Source: Pirellulaceae bacterium (GTDB lineage: Bacteria > Planctomycetota > Planctomycetia > Pirellulales > Pirellulaceae). Taken from it: a stretch of 38,010 nucleotides of DNA. The position numbers and the translations under genes are program-made. This document shows positions 27,301 through 34,846 of the stretch, in pieces (positions within the stretch are counted from its first letter, which is position 1; each line of letters starts with the position of its first letter). Location: contig JADHUC010000086.1 in NCBI GenBank assembly GCA_016784735.1, positions 1 through 38,010 of the forward strand, given 5' to 3'. The notes below the pieces were generated by a model, which saw only the letters and a list, made by a program, of their open reading frames with translations, ran no database searches and had not been told where the DNA came from.

Positions 27301-30113
27301 TCCAAGCCGTGCTGGTGGTCAGCCAGACCGTGGATCTCGATCCGCAACTGCGAATCGCGCTCCAGCGCGCAGTGGCGGCGGGCGTCCCTGTGTTCCGCGA
27401 CCGCAGCACGCGGGCAGAGTTGCTACCGAAATCGCGGCTGCTCGACGTCGAGTTCACCCGCATCGAACAGGACCATCATCTACTGAACGACGATAGTGCC
27501 TTCTGGCGATACCGAGACACCTTGCTCGGTCACGCGGCGACGCTGTCCGAGGCGTGGGAGGATGTTGTCCCGCCGGTTGCGCAGTGCGATCATCCCGAGG
27601 TGCTGCTGACCGAGCGGCGTCTGGGCAACACCCGTGTGCTGTGGGCTGTGAATGATGCCGCCATCCCCATCGATCCCGCGCTGCTGTGGCGAGTCAGTCT
27701 CGCGGCGGGGAGCCGAATGCCGGTGGCGACCCAACTCAAGTGGCCCGCCGCCGAAGGTTGTCAAGTCTACGAGCTGTTCTCCGGTGAGCTAATCCGCTCC
27801 AGCGGCCCGCTGCCGGTCGATCTCCGACATGCTCCGGCCCGCATTCTTGTCGCCGTGCCGCAGGCAAAACAGGCAACTCCGATCAAGCGCGAAGCCAAGG
27901 CAATGGAAAAGCCTTTCGCGGCGCGGTTACGCGACGTGGTTGTCAGCGCCGACAATCGAACGGCGCTCGTCACGGCCGCGGGCTGGGACCGCAACGCCTT
28001 CTTCGTCGACCTGGAAAACGGAGCAGTTCGTCACACGGAGAAAGTCGGCCATCACTTTGCGTACGCCCCGCTACGGGTAGCGGGCGGCTTTGCCGTGCAG
28101 GGCTACGACCTGAATACGGCTGAGGGGTATCACCTGTACTTGACGGATAAAGGCAGGCCTCGTGCGGAGTCGGCAGGCTACTTTGCTCGCCGATTCGCCT
28201 TATACGGTTTGCCGAAACGCGGTACCGGGTGGGCGAGTGCCCGCCAATGGCAAGAGCCGATTAACAGCTTCGCCGTAGCGCCGGACGGAACCTGGGTGGC
28301 ATCCGCCGGTGACCTTGGCTTAGTCGTGTGGTCGCAAGACGGAAAACGACTGTGGTCGGATGATTGGTGGCCCGAGGGCCGGGAGCGGCGACAATCGCTG
28401 GCGTCCGACAACCACACGCTGATCACGCTCGACGGCTTCACCGTGACCGCCCGCGACGCCCGCTCCGGCCAGCCACGCTGGTCACACGAACTGGGCGAAA
28501 CCGGCACACTGACCGCGGCCGAGGCCAGTGCCGACGGGCGCACGCTGGCCCTCCGCTCGACCGCGCGCGGCGGTCGCGTCTTCATCCTTCGCGATGGCCA
28601 ACCCGCGGGCGCGCTGCCATCCGCCGCCGACGAAATGACCTTATCTCCCGACGGAACATTCGTCGCGGTCACACGGCAACACGAACTGCGATTGTTCGAC
28701 TCGTCTTCCGGTTTGCGCTGGAGCGTCGAGACCGATGACGTACTCCGCTCACCGCGTTTCAGCCCGGACAGTCGGCGGATTGTCGTGGGCAGCGAGTTGG
28801 GAACGCTGTACGTATTCGACACCGATGGGAAACGTCTTTGCCAGCGCGATCTCGGTGCGTTGCCCGTCGCCAACTGGCTCGCCGACGGCGGGTTGATCGT
28901 CGCCACCTGGCTCGGAGAACTTACTCGCTTAGATTCGGATTATGAACCGGTTTGGTCGACGACCTTGCAGAGCGACGTGACGATCGGCCCACAGGATCTG
29001 CTGGCAACCGATCGAACGCCGACCGTCCGCGTCGATGGGTGGGGAAACGCCGCGCAGGAACTGGCGCCGCTGACGCCGAACCTGCTGACCGAAACGCAGG
29101 CCCTCGTGGAGGCCTGGTGCGATCCGCCAACGCACGGCGACCCGCGCCGGTGGAAACACAAGATCGACCTGCTGCGCGACGGCGATCCGACCGCGCCGCC
29201 GTCGCCGTGGCTCGAGTGGACGGACATCAGTTATCTCGATTCCGGCTGGCGGCAGAAGCTGGTCGTGCAGGTCGACACGTTTCGTTCGCAGTTGCGTTTG
29301 CGCGGCGTGACGGTCGTCGAGGACGAGGCGCATCCGGAATCATGGACTCGCGACATGCGACTCGAGTGGTGGGACGTTGCGGCGGAAGCCTGGCGCGACG
29401 GGCCCTATCTGCTCAGCAATCAAGCCCGGCATACCCATTGGTTTGACAAGCCGCTGGAAGCCGCGAAATTCCGCTTGGTATCGACCGGTGGAGCGTCGTG
29501 GCCCGTCGGCAACATTCGCTGGGGCGAGTTGGTTTTTCACGGCGACGTGCTCGGCCCGTCGCATCCCGACGCCGTTGCCAACCGTCCGGTGGCCGTATTG
29601 TTCGACGAGCGCGAAGACGATCTGAAGCATCTGATGGCCTACGGCGACTATCCATTCACGTTCCGCTACGACGACGCCTTTTCGGGCGGCAAGTCGCTCG
29701 CACTAAGAACCGCGGGCAACACGACTGCCAACTGGCGGCCGCCTTTCGGACACGTCCTGCCGAACTGGGACTTTCAAGTCGTCGAGCAGCCGCGGAAACC
29801 GGGGGAGTACCGCTGGCTAGAGTTCGCCTGGAAAGCGGCATCGGAAGAAACAACGGGAATCACCCTGCGTGTCGGCCCGCATCACGGCAGCGGCGTGGCC
29901 CTATCCGCCGGTCAGGCCACGAGATTCGAAGGCGTCGTCAATGTCGAACATTCCGACAAACCACCGACCGACTGGAAAACGGTCCGAGTTGATTTGTGGA
30001 AATTACACGGCAAACCCTTTTCCATCCGCAGCCTCTCCCTCGGCGCGGTCGGCGAAGGAGCCCTATTCGACCGCATCTTGCTCGGCCGGTCAAAAGGTGA
30101 TTTCGGTCGTTGA
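24348..30113 (+). CDS. 1921-residue secreted modular protein: beta-propellers, barrel-like core, carbohydrate-binding-like domains
   Basis: Starts at ATG 24348 (GGGAAGAAG upstream); ATG 24384 is an alternative that would still include the signal peptide (GWLLIGLLTANSLAVE). Residues about 45-330 are an NHL/SMP-30-like propeller (GSGLAVGRDGFVYVYGG, FDVDDTGLLYLNDG). About 340-560 is beta-rich, with an in-frame palindromic insert at about 351-386. About 575-1160 looks like a barrel-type hydrolase region (GWSWAANWWIAQRG, FYFTRLFEAYNACLRAH). About 1190-1545 is a WD40/quinoprotein-like propeller (VAPDGTWVASAGDLGLVVW, LSPDGTFVAVT, FSPDSRRIVVGSELGTLYVF). About 1624-1738 resembles an F5/8 type C domain, and the last 130 residues are a further beta-sandwich. 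Function is not known; architecture suggests an extracellular glycan-binding or degrading protein. Confidence 0.88.
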   Translation: MNGRPRLRKTANMFRHCVTAVGGWLLIGLLTANSLAVELRQVISREHPAIKQTGSGLAVGRDGFVYVYGGQGNQGYVLRISRDGLQKFGMPTTYAITGVAAGADGTVATSNAHFAKSVSVYDRLGNERGKAGGFTGNDDVGWDGPGTIEVGASGDFFALDQHAGRIVRVSPAGQIVRSYPIRAEGETDPGRFWRYGFRVCEGHEQFYFIAGDQLLCRGFDGRRRSSLAARVSGDPWGGFSGGFDVDDTGLLYLNDGVDAQVRMFDADGKPAGELTLDMGDRTAGPQRRISHLRVFGDDIVVRQKSDSEVFHVYNRKTGAFRRAVNIEFEQLTVWYPSPVWTAGESIPLKVAFRSALVNESWRKLPACERLFWQAGSLPHVFRGAKGDIDLAGPTLNAWLRPLGTETFTRLAMESGQTTVPAQSSGLFQLRVGSGVDGSNSEYQVEAVVEIRPKDAIGSLSIFTPLNRRSYARGEEVPFSVLCRTPDDQVKPDEVVIRLMDADGRQLHQFPVELTKTSNEPVSGKISHELSSRLAAGQYRLTTTLPGWTIADQYLLIGEGFGKETESFYRIRHGDYSMAYPATTFFDAPEQIARHVRASRRLGQNLFVDRLGHGGSGGLGELPSTLRHPELAARLKNDPLAVAPEKAAFENRILQTVAAYGAEGIEQRAILLYMDAGLPIGTGHDKRPPEEMERDIRNVTERLWQYPAFRGWSWAANWWIAQRGAALAFSPEEKTAYEAAYKAALDTGRWDAVLETVSNRWIAHTVEAERRFSAAQQAVRTEAGKRSAASQRPTLVSAMTAPYRQPGMIPPLTFARADEVDLHFQAEQIQWPMISAHNVDFYRRPGKPAWGHPELWNDDGTGGQILSNSMQMVMRGANGIGQSGSTKGFASPETDPRGAGQGATSIHRRLNQWLAVYGPWLASLEASDPIAIPVSTRMLRMELGWQGVGGFYFTRLFEAYNACLRAHRPATFVFAEDCGPDSLSGFQAVLVVSQTVDLDPQLRIALQRAVAAGVPVFRDRSTRAELLPKSRLLDVEFTRIEQDHHLLNDDSAFWRYRDTLLGHAATLSEAWEDVVPPVAQCDHPEVLLTERRLGNTRVLWAVNDAAIPIDPALLWRVSLAAGSRMPVATQLKWPAAEGCQVYELFSGELIRSSGPLPVDLRHAPARILVAVPQAKQATPIKREAKAMEKPFAARLRDVVVSADNRTALVTAAGWDRNAFFVDLENGAVRHTEKVGHHFAYAPLRVAGGFAVQGYDLNTAEGYHLYLTDKGRPRAESAGYFARRFALYGLPKRGTGWASARQWQEPINSFAVAPDGTWVASAGDLGLVVWSQDGKRLWSDDWWPEGRERRQSLASDNHTLITLDGFTVTARDARSGQPRWSHELGETGTLTAAEASADGRTLALRSTARGGRVFILRDGQPAGALPSAADEMTLSPDGTFVAVTRQHELRLFDSSSGLRWSVETDDVLRSPRFSPDSRRIVVGSELGTLYVFDTDGKRLCQRDLGALPVANWLADGGLIVATWLGELTRLDSDYEPVWSTTLQSDVTIGPQDLLATDRTPTVRVDGWGNAAQELAPLTPNLLTETQALVEAWCDPPTHGDPRRWKHKIDLLRDGDPTAPPSPWLEWTDISYLDSGWRQKLVVQVDTFRSQLRLRGVTVVEDEAHPESWTRDMRLEWWDVAAEAWRDGPYLLSNQARHTHWFDKPLEAAKFRLVSTGGASWPVGNIRWGELVFHGDVLGPSHPDAVANRPVAVLFDEREDDLKHLMAYGDYPFTFRYDDAFSGGKSLALRTAGNTTANWRPPFGHVLPNWDFQVVEQPRKPGEYRWLEFAWKAASEETTGITLRVGPHHGSGVALSAGQATRFEGVVNVEHSDKPPTDWKTVRVDLWKLHGKPFSIRSLSLGAVGEGALFDRILLGRSKGDFGR
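25400..25503. repeat. Nested palindromic element, copy 2, read in frame inside the giant gene
   Basis: Inner arms 25427-25448 and 25463-25484 match the intergenic copy at 6717-6775 nearly base for base (22-base arms, one mismatch, loop slightly different). Outer arms CTTTCGCTCCGCG (25400-25412) and its perfect complement (25491-25503) differ from those of copy 1. It is translated as an insert containing WRKLPACERLFWQAGSLPHV and a following RGAKGD, about residues 351-386, and the frame stays open. Confidence 0.85.
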
Positions 30114-30116
30114 CGT

Positions 30117-30449
30117 TTGCGTCTGCTTAACCTGATCGAAAAACAACTAGACGGACTGGAACGACTGTCCCGGCTCGGGAAGAAGGCCAAAGCGGCGATT
30201 GGCTCTATTTATCAATGCATTCTAAAGGCACAGAATGATCGTCTTTCCGCGGCGGCTATCGCCGCAATCCAGCGGATCAACGCGCCGCAGGCGTATCCGG
30301 CGGATGTGGTCCGAGAGGTGGTGCGTCGCTCTCACCTAAGTGAAACAGATTCAGCCCGGCACATAATTAGCGAAACCGGCAAACTCGAGCTTCAAGCTCG
30401 TGTTTCCGGGAACGGAGTGAACTACTTGGTTATCGAGCCAGCGTCATGA
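30117..30449 (+). CDS. Doubtful small ORF, possible winged-helix-like protein
   Basis: 110 codons from a TTG start at 30117, one codon after the stop of the giant gene and in the same register. No Shine-Dalgarno is visible. The translation (IEKQLDGLERLSRLGKKAKA, VVREVVRRSHLSETDSARHI, GNGVNYLVIEPAS) is helix-rich with a final strand pair and could be a small DNA-binding fold. I do not recognise it. It contains a short palindrome at 30377-30409 translated as TGKLELQARVSG. It could also be a separated 3' tail of the giant gene, but that gene ends in a normal-looking way. Confidence 0.3.
   Translation: MRLLNLIEKQLDGLERLSRLGKKAKAAIGSIYQCILKAQNDRLSAAAIAAIQRINAPQAYPADVVREVVRRSHLSETDSARHIISETGKLELQARVSGNGVNYLVIEPAS
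30381..30405. repeat. Short palindromic element
   Basis: Arms 30381-30392 (AAACTCGAGCTT) and 30394-30405 are complementary with one mismatch and a one-base loop. CCGG flanks on both sides extend it with one bulge. It lies inside the doubtful ORF at 30117-30449. The encoded LELQARVSG resembles another peptide remembered as recurrent in planctomycete proteins; not checked. Confidence 0.5.
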
Positions 30450-30513
30450 AACGTGCAGGCAAGATGTGTTTTCCTGTGCGTCCAATCGGCGTGAGCTGCG
30501 AAGATCACAAGAA

Positions 30514-32820
30514 TCACTTCGTCGGCCGCAGTACCCAGAACTGCGTCTCGCCCTTTTTCAGGGTGACCTTGAGCAAATCGGTTTCCATCTCGCCGGCTCT
30601 GGCGTCAAGGGGATTCCGTGCTCTGCGGACCTGTGGCAAACGGACCGTCTTCTCGCCGTCCACGCCTGCGTGAATGGCCACGAGGCCCTTGGAGGCAAGA
30701 ATCAGGTCGTCGCTTTCGACGTAAAGGTGCACGCCTGCGTCGCGGGCAAAGCCGCGCAGTATCTTGGCCGGGATGCAAGGCGCCGCCGAATAGACCGACG
30801 TCCAGTCCCCCATCTTCTTGCGGCACAACCCGATCTTCTCGCTTCCCTGCAAGCACCCAAGCACTTCGAGATTCTCTTCCTGTTGAGCAAAGAAGACAGG
30901 CGAGATTTGCTTGCTGGTTCCAAACGTCTCGCTACCGGCTTCGACCTGTATCTTGGACGGCGGCAGATCGTAAACGATCCGGATTCCTGTCAGGTCGAAC
31001 ATGCCCTGTTCGTTGGCGCTGTCCGGCGTAAGGAAGCCCGGCGCATAGTACCACAGGATGTGGCGGTCGTCCTTCTCGACTGCGGTCTTGATATAGTCCC
31101 GCTGTTGGGGCTTGAGACAGAAGCCGTTCAGGATGACGTAGAGCCTGTATTGATCCAGGGGGATCAAACCGTCGGTGAGGTCCGACAGCAGGAAGATGTC
31201 GATCGGCGCGCCGATGTGAAAGTAATCGACCAGCGAATCGAGCACCAGCGGTTTGTTCAGCGCGTCGGCGTCCTTGCCCCCTTGGTACATCCAGGATTTC
31301 TCATCCACGAACAGCGCAATCTGTGCCGCCGGGGCGCGGTCCCAGTCCTCGCGTCCGAGATTCGCAAGCTGCCCGACGCATTCCAACAGCGTCGGGTCGT
31401 CCAGCCAGTTGCCGCCCAAATCCGCCACCTGCATCAGAGAGCCATGCGTGGCCATCGTGGCAAAATCGCGCTTCAGAATATGGACCGCTTGCTGGGGATC
31501 CATTACCGGTCGGATATAGTACAGGATCCTCGGATCCATCTTATCGAGCCAAGTGCGAAATTCATCCTCTCCGATATAAAACTTGCCGTGCGCCCGCGCG
31601 GCGTCGAGGGGCCCGAAAGACCAACAGAACTCGCCGGGCTTGCGGTGCACGTATTCGAGCATGGTGCTGATGTAATCCACGTTGGGCGAGTGCAAGACCC
31701 GATCAAGCGCCAGATGGCCGCTGTTCTGCAACCACTGGGTCCCGGCCACGGCCAACTCGATCGTATAGCCGTAATAGACTCCGGCCAGGATACGACCCTT
31801 GGAAGCCGTCTTGATGACCTTGCACAAACGCACGGCGTGATCGGCCATCAACTCGTTGTGCATCGTCATATAATCGATGACGCGCCGTCTCTTGGCGGGG
31901 TCGCGCAAATGGCCGATATCGCCGACCGTTCTCTCTTCGGGCGTCGGCACGACGTTGTCAGGGATGGCATTCTGGTCCTCGTCGGGGTACTTCTGGGAAA
32001 GCCACTGGCGGAAAGTCGCCTGCATCAGCACCGAGTAGTCTCCCTTGACGTTGTACATCGAGGCTTCCTCAAACCACTCGCCGCCGTGGTAAAGCGCCGG
32101 ATTGCAGCCGATCACCCGATCGGCCCAGTCCCGGCTCACAATATATTCCACGGTAGCGCGTATTAGGTCCTCCGTGTCGCGTTTCCACACTTCGGAAGCC
32201 AGCGAAGGGGGGTAGGTCTTTCGCCCCCAGTGGCCGGTGACGTTGTTCTCCTCCCCTTCGTTGCGATGGGCATATTGTGTGATCTCATTCGGATGCAGCT
32301 TGGGCCACCAATCCGGAACGTCCACACGCAGCCGCAGAAAAAACCGGGCGTCCGGCGCCGACTTCACGGTACGCTGGACCTGATCTTCAAGTGGATTGAA
32401 ATCATAGTCTCCGGGGCCTTTCCAGCAGTCGCTCAAGGGGATATGCGGATAGAAATGGTCTACACTCGCCGCGTTGACCTTCTTGCACATCCGCTCCCAC
32501 TCGGCAAACTGATGCGCAAGATCCAACTCCGCGCTTTCGGTTGGATTCCCATACCCCACGTGTCCGGCCTTGAAATCGAGATGACTCTTCTCCGCGGTCA
32601 GCTCGTTGCTCCCCAGACGCATGGTGCTTTTGGTTTTCTTGTACCGCGGGACAACCACCTGGGCAAGACACCCCGTCACGACAAACACCAGCGTCAGTGA
32701 AAACACAAGGGAGACAATCGTTTCTACTCTTGGGATTCGCCCGGCGCGATGCATAGGTCTCGTTAGAGCGCGCGGGTGCGACCGTGCCCCGTTGCTCCCT
32801 GGACGGCTTTCGTTCCGCAT
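30514..32820 (-). CDS. GH42-like beta-galactosidase-type lipoprotein
   Basis: 768 residues from ATG 32820 (AGGA nine bases upstream). An alternative ATG at 32754 gives a more usual signal length. The signal ends in a lipobox, TLVFVVTGC, so the protein is probably membrane-anchored. The barrel region has HFYPHIPLSDCWKG, LRLRVDVPDWW, GCNPALYHGGEWFEEASM (candidate acid/base Glu), LDRVLHSPNVDYIST and GKFYIGEDEFRTW (candidate nucleophile Glu). A following Rossmann-like part, FLLSDLTDGLIPLDQYRLYVILNGFCL with HILWYYAPGFLT, is typical of the trimerisation domain of GH42 beta-galactosidases, and a C-terminal beta-domain ends the protein. Members hydrolyse beta-galactosides. Convergent with the small ORF upstream of 30449 and divergent from the agarase-like gene. 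Confidence 0.85.
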   Translation of the reverse strand: MRNESRPGSNGARSHPRALTRPMHRAGRIPRVETIVSLVFSLTLVFVVTGCLAQVVVPRYKKTKSTMRLGSNELTAEKSHLDFKAGHVGYGNPTESAELDLAHQFAEWERMCKKVNAASVDHFYPHIPLSDCWKGPGDYDFNPLEDQVQRTVKSAPDARFFLRLRVDVPDWWPKLHPNEITQYAHRNEGEENNVTGHWGRKTYPPSLASEVWKRDTEDLIRATVEYIVSRDWADRVIGCNPALYHGGEWFEEASMYNVKGDYSVLMQATFRQWLSQKYPDEDQNAIPDNVVPTPEERTVGDIGHLRDPAKRRRVIDYMTMHNELMADHAVRLCKVIKTASKGRILAGVYYGYTIELAVAGTQWLQNSGHLALDRVLHSPNVDYISTMLEYVHRKPGEFCWSFGPLDAARAHGKFYIGEDEFRTWLDKMDPRILYYIRPVMDPQQAVHILKRDFATMATHGSLMQVADLGGNWLDDPTLLECVGQLANLGREDWDRAPAAQIALFVDEKSWMYQGGKDADALNKPLVLDSLVDYFHIGAPIDIFLLSDLTDGLIPLDQYRLYVILNGFCLKPQQRDYIKTAVEKDDRHILWYYAPGFLTPDSANEQGMFDLTGIRIVYDLPPSKIQVEAGSETFGTSKQISPVFFAQQEENLEVLGCLQGSEKIGLCRKKMGDWTSVYSAAPCIPAKILRGFARDAGVHLYVESDDLILASKGLVAIHAGVDGEKTVRLPQVRRARNPLDARAGEMETDLLKVTLKKGETQFWVLRPTK

Positions 32821-33276
32821 GGGTCGCGATCCTTTCTTTCGTGAAACAATGATGTTTCCCCACATTTCCCGTTTACGATATGCTTGATGCGAATTTACAC
32901 CGACCTTGCTGACAATTTTCCCAAGCCGCTTTCCTGGTCCACCGTTTCTTGCGCTCCCGCAGCCGCGAACGCGGCGACGCGCACTCGCGGGCAGGTTATT
33001 ATAGCCACTAACGACGCCGTGAATCGCAGCGGTTGCGTTGTTGCACACTGCGGCTGGGGGAAGTTAACATGGCCGTACACGTACGAGCATGTTGTGCTGC
33101 ACGGTCATGAACCCATGCTTGCGTTCTGAACTCGTCCTGGACAAAGGAGCGGTGAACTTAACAGGTAGCGAGGCACGCAGCAAATACACCCAAAGATACA
33201 CCTCCCGCGTTCGCTCCACGACACTGCGCCGAGTTTCGCAGTCCCTCGGCGCACGCGCAGCAACAAGGATTTGGCT
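32821..33276. other. Divergent intergenic region
   Basis: The 456 bases lie between the minus-strand GH42-like lipoprotein gene and the plus-strand agarase-like gene and must contain both promoters. No coding frame here shows codon bias or a family pattern. There are GC-rich short inverted pieces around 32960-33060 (for example GCCGCGAACGCGGC at 32961-32974) but no repeat copy or riboswitch that I recognise. Confidence 0.5.
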
Positions 33277-34665
33277 ATGAGAACTTCATCGATTGCCGTA
33301 CTGCTCATTGTCACCTTTGTCCGCGGCGCGGGAAGCGAGGAACTCGACGCGTACGGGGGCTGGACCGACATCCGAGGACAGGCTACCGGTGCATTTCATA
33401 TCGAGACGATCAACGGTCGATATGTGCTGATCACGCCCGCTGGTCACGGCTTTGTCGCGTTGGGCGTCAACCACTTAGGCGCCATCAAGGGGAACGGGCC
33501 AGACGAACCGGATCTCTTCCGCACACGCTACCATAACGACTGGAAAGAATTCAATGAAGAGCTGCTGCGTCAATACAAGGACTGGGGGTTCAACACGGTG
33601 GACGATACAGTCAAATCGCTCCGCGACGCGCGTCCGTATCTCGCCTCTTGGAACTTCGTCCGGACTGCGAAGTACTACGGTAAACGCGGCGAGGAAAATC
33701 CCTGCGAATTTCCTGATGTTTTCGATCCGGCCGTCAAGACACGGCTGGAGCGGGTCGTGGAAGGGTTCTGCAAGCAGCATCGCGAGAGTGCGAACCTGAT
33801 CGCTTATTACTGGACCGACACACCGACGTGGGACATTCACAAGACGCGCCGATTTCGCGGCACAGACTGGGTGTCCGAGATTCGCAGGCTGCCCGCGCGA
33901 TCCACGGGACGACAACGCTACGCCGAGTTTCTGCGCCAACGTTATGAGAACGACATCGCCCGTCTCAATCGGGCTTATGATCTGCACAACGAATCGTTCG
34001 GAGAATTGCAAACGACCGATTTCAGCATGCTCGACCTAACGCGCTACGAGGTTGAACGCGACGATCAGGATTTTCTGGGAATCATTGCCACGACATACTA
34101 CGGCATCGTCGGGCCCGCCATGCGGCGGCACGACCCGCGTCACATGGTGTTTGGCGAGAAGTACCTGCTCGGTGACGTACCGCCGCAGGTCATCAAGGCG
34201 GCTTCTCCGCATCTGGATGCGATTGCGATTCAACCTGGTGACGGCTACCTTCCCATCTATGTGCCTGGCGACACCTACCCGGCTGAGGAGATTGAAAAGC
34301 TACATCAACTCAGCGAAAAGCCAATATTCATCTGCGATCATCAAATCAGTTTTGCCACCAAGCGCTATCCCGTTTCCATCTGGCCGTACCACCAACGAGA
34401 TAACGAAGCCGACGCCGCAGCGGCGACGGAGCGGTTTCTGCGGGAAGCCTTCGCCCGGCCATACATTCTCGGCTACATGCGCTGCCAGTACATCGACCGG
34501 TTTTCCACCCGTCGCAACGCCAGCAAACTCGGACTGCTTCGCGACGACGGCACACCTTACCAAGAACTAGTCGATGCCATGAGGCGGGGTAATCTTTCGG
34601 CAAAAGAGACCGTCCGAGACGCACTCCTGGGAAGGGGAGACATTCAAAACGGAGACGCAGACTGA
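33277..34665 (+). CDS. Secreted agarase-like (GH50/GH86-type) glycoside hydrolase
   Basis: 462 residues from ATG 33277, with AAGGA eight bases upstream. A short signal peptide (SSIAVLLIVTFVRGAGSEEL) is followed by the opening typical of agarase-like proteins: GAFHIETINGRYVLITPAGH with FVALGVNHLG. The barrel continues with WGFNTVDDTV, NLIAYYWTDTPTWD, RYAEFLRQRYENDIARLNRAYDL (a GH42/GH50-like helix), VFGEKYLLGD (candidate catalytic Glu) and FICDHQISFATKRYP. Expected to act on a beta-galactan outside the cell or in the periplasm; this is by family analogy. The GH97 gene follows on the same strand after 181 bases. Confidence 0.82.
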   Translation: MRTSSIAVLLIVTFVRGAGSEELDAYGGWTDIRGQATGAFHIETINGRYVLITPAGHGFVALGVNHLGAIKGNGPDEPDLFRTRYHNDWKEFNEELLRQYKDWGFNTVDDTVKSLRDARPYLASWNFVRTAKYYGKRGEENPCEFPDVFDPAVKTRLERVVEGFCKQHRESANLIAYYWTDTPTWDIHKTRRFRGTDWVSEIRRLPARSTGRQRYAEFLRQRYENDIARLNRAYDLHNESFGELQTTDFSMLDLTRYEVERDDQDFLGIIATTYYGIVGPAMRRHDPRHMVFGEKYLLGDVPPQVIKAASPHLDAIAIQPGDGYLPIYVPGDTYPAEEIEKLHQLSEKPIFICDHQISFATKRYPVSIWPYHQRDNEADAAAATERFLREAFARPYILGYMRCQYIDRFSTRRNASKLGLLRDDGTPYQELVDAMRRGNLSAKETVRDALLGRGDIQNGDAD

Positions 34666-34846
34666 AGATCACACGCATGGGAGCCACTATAATCGTGGGC
34701 GTTCGCATTTTTCTGAAAACTGCGTCCAAGACCGATGTCACCCACATCCTGTCGCAGATCGAATTCGGCGAACGCTCTGACGAGCCCTGGCAGCGCAAGC
34801 TGCGGGGAACTTCGTTTTGACCGTTCGATTGAAGAAGGACAGCAAC

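Noticed and set aside
30466..32166. Plus-strand open frame of 566 codons
   Set aside because: Antisense to the GH42-like lipoprotein gene; long only because high GC leaves few stops.
34677..34820. Possible 47-codon plus-strand gene between agarase-like and GH97 genes
   Set aside because: Has an ATG but no Shine-Dalgarno, and no family pattern; it fills most of the leader of the GH97 gene and is probably chance.
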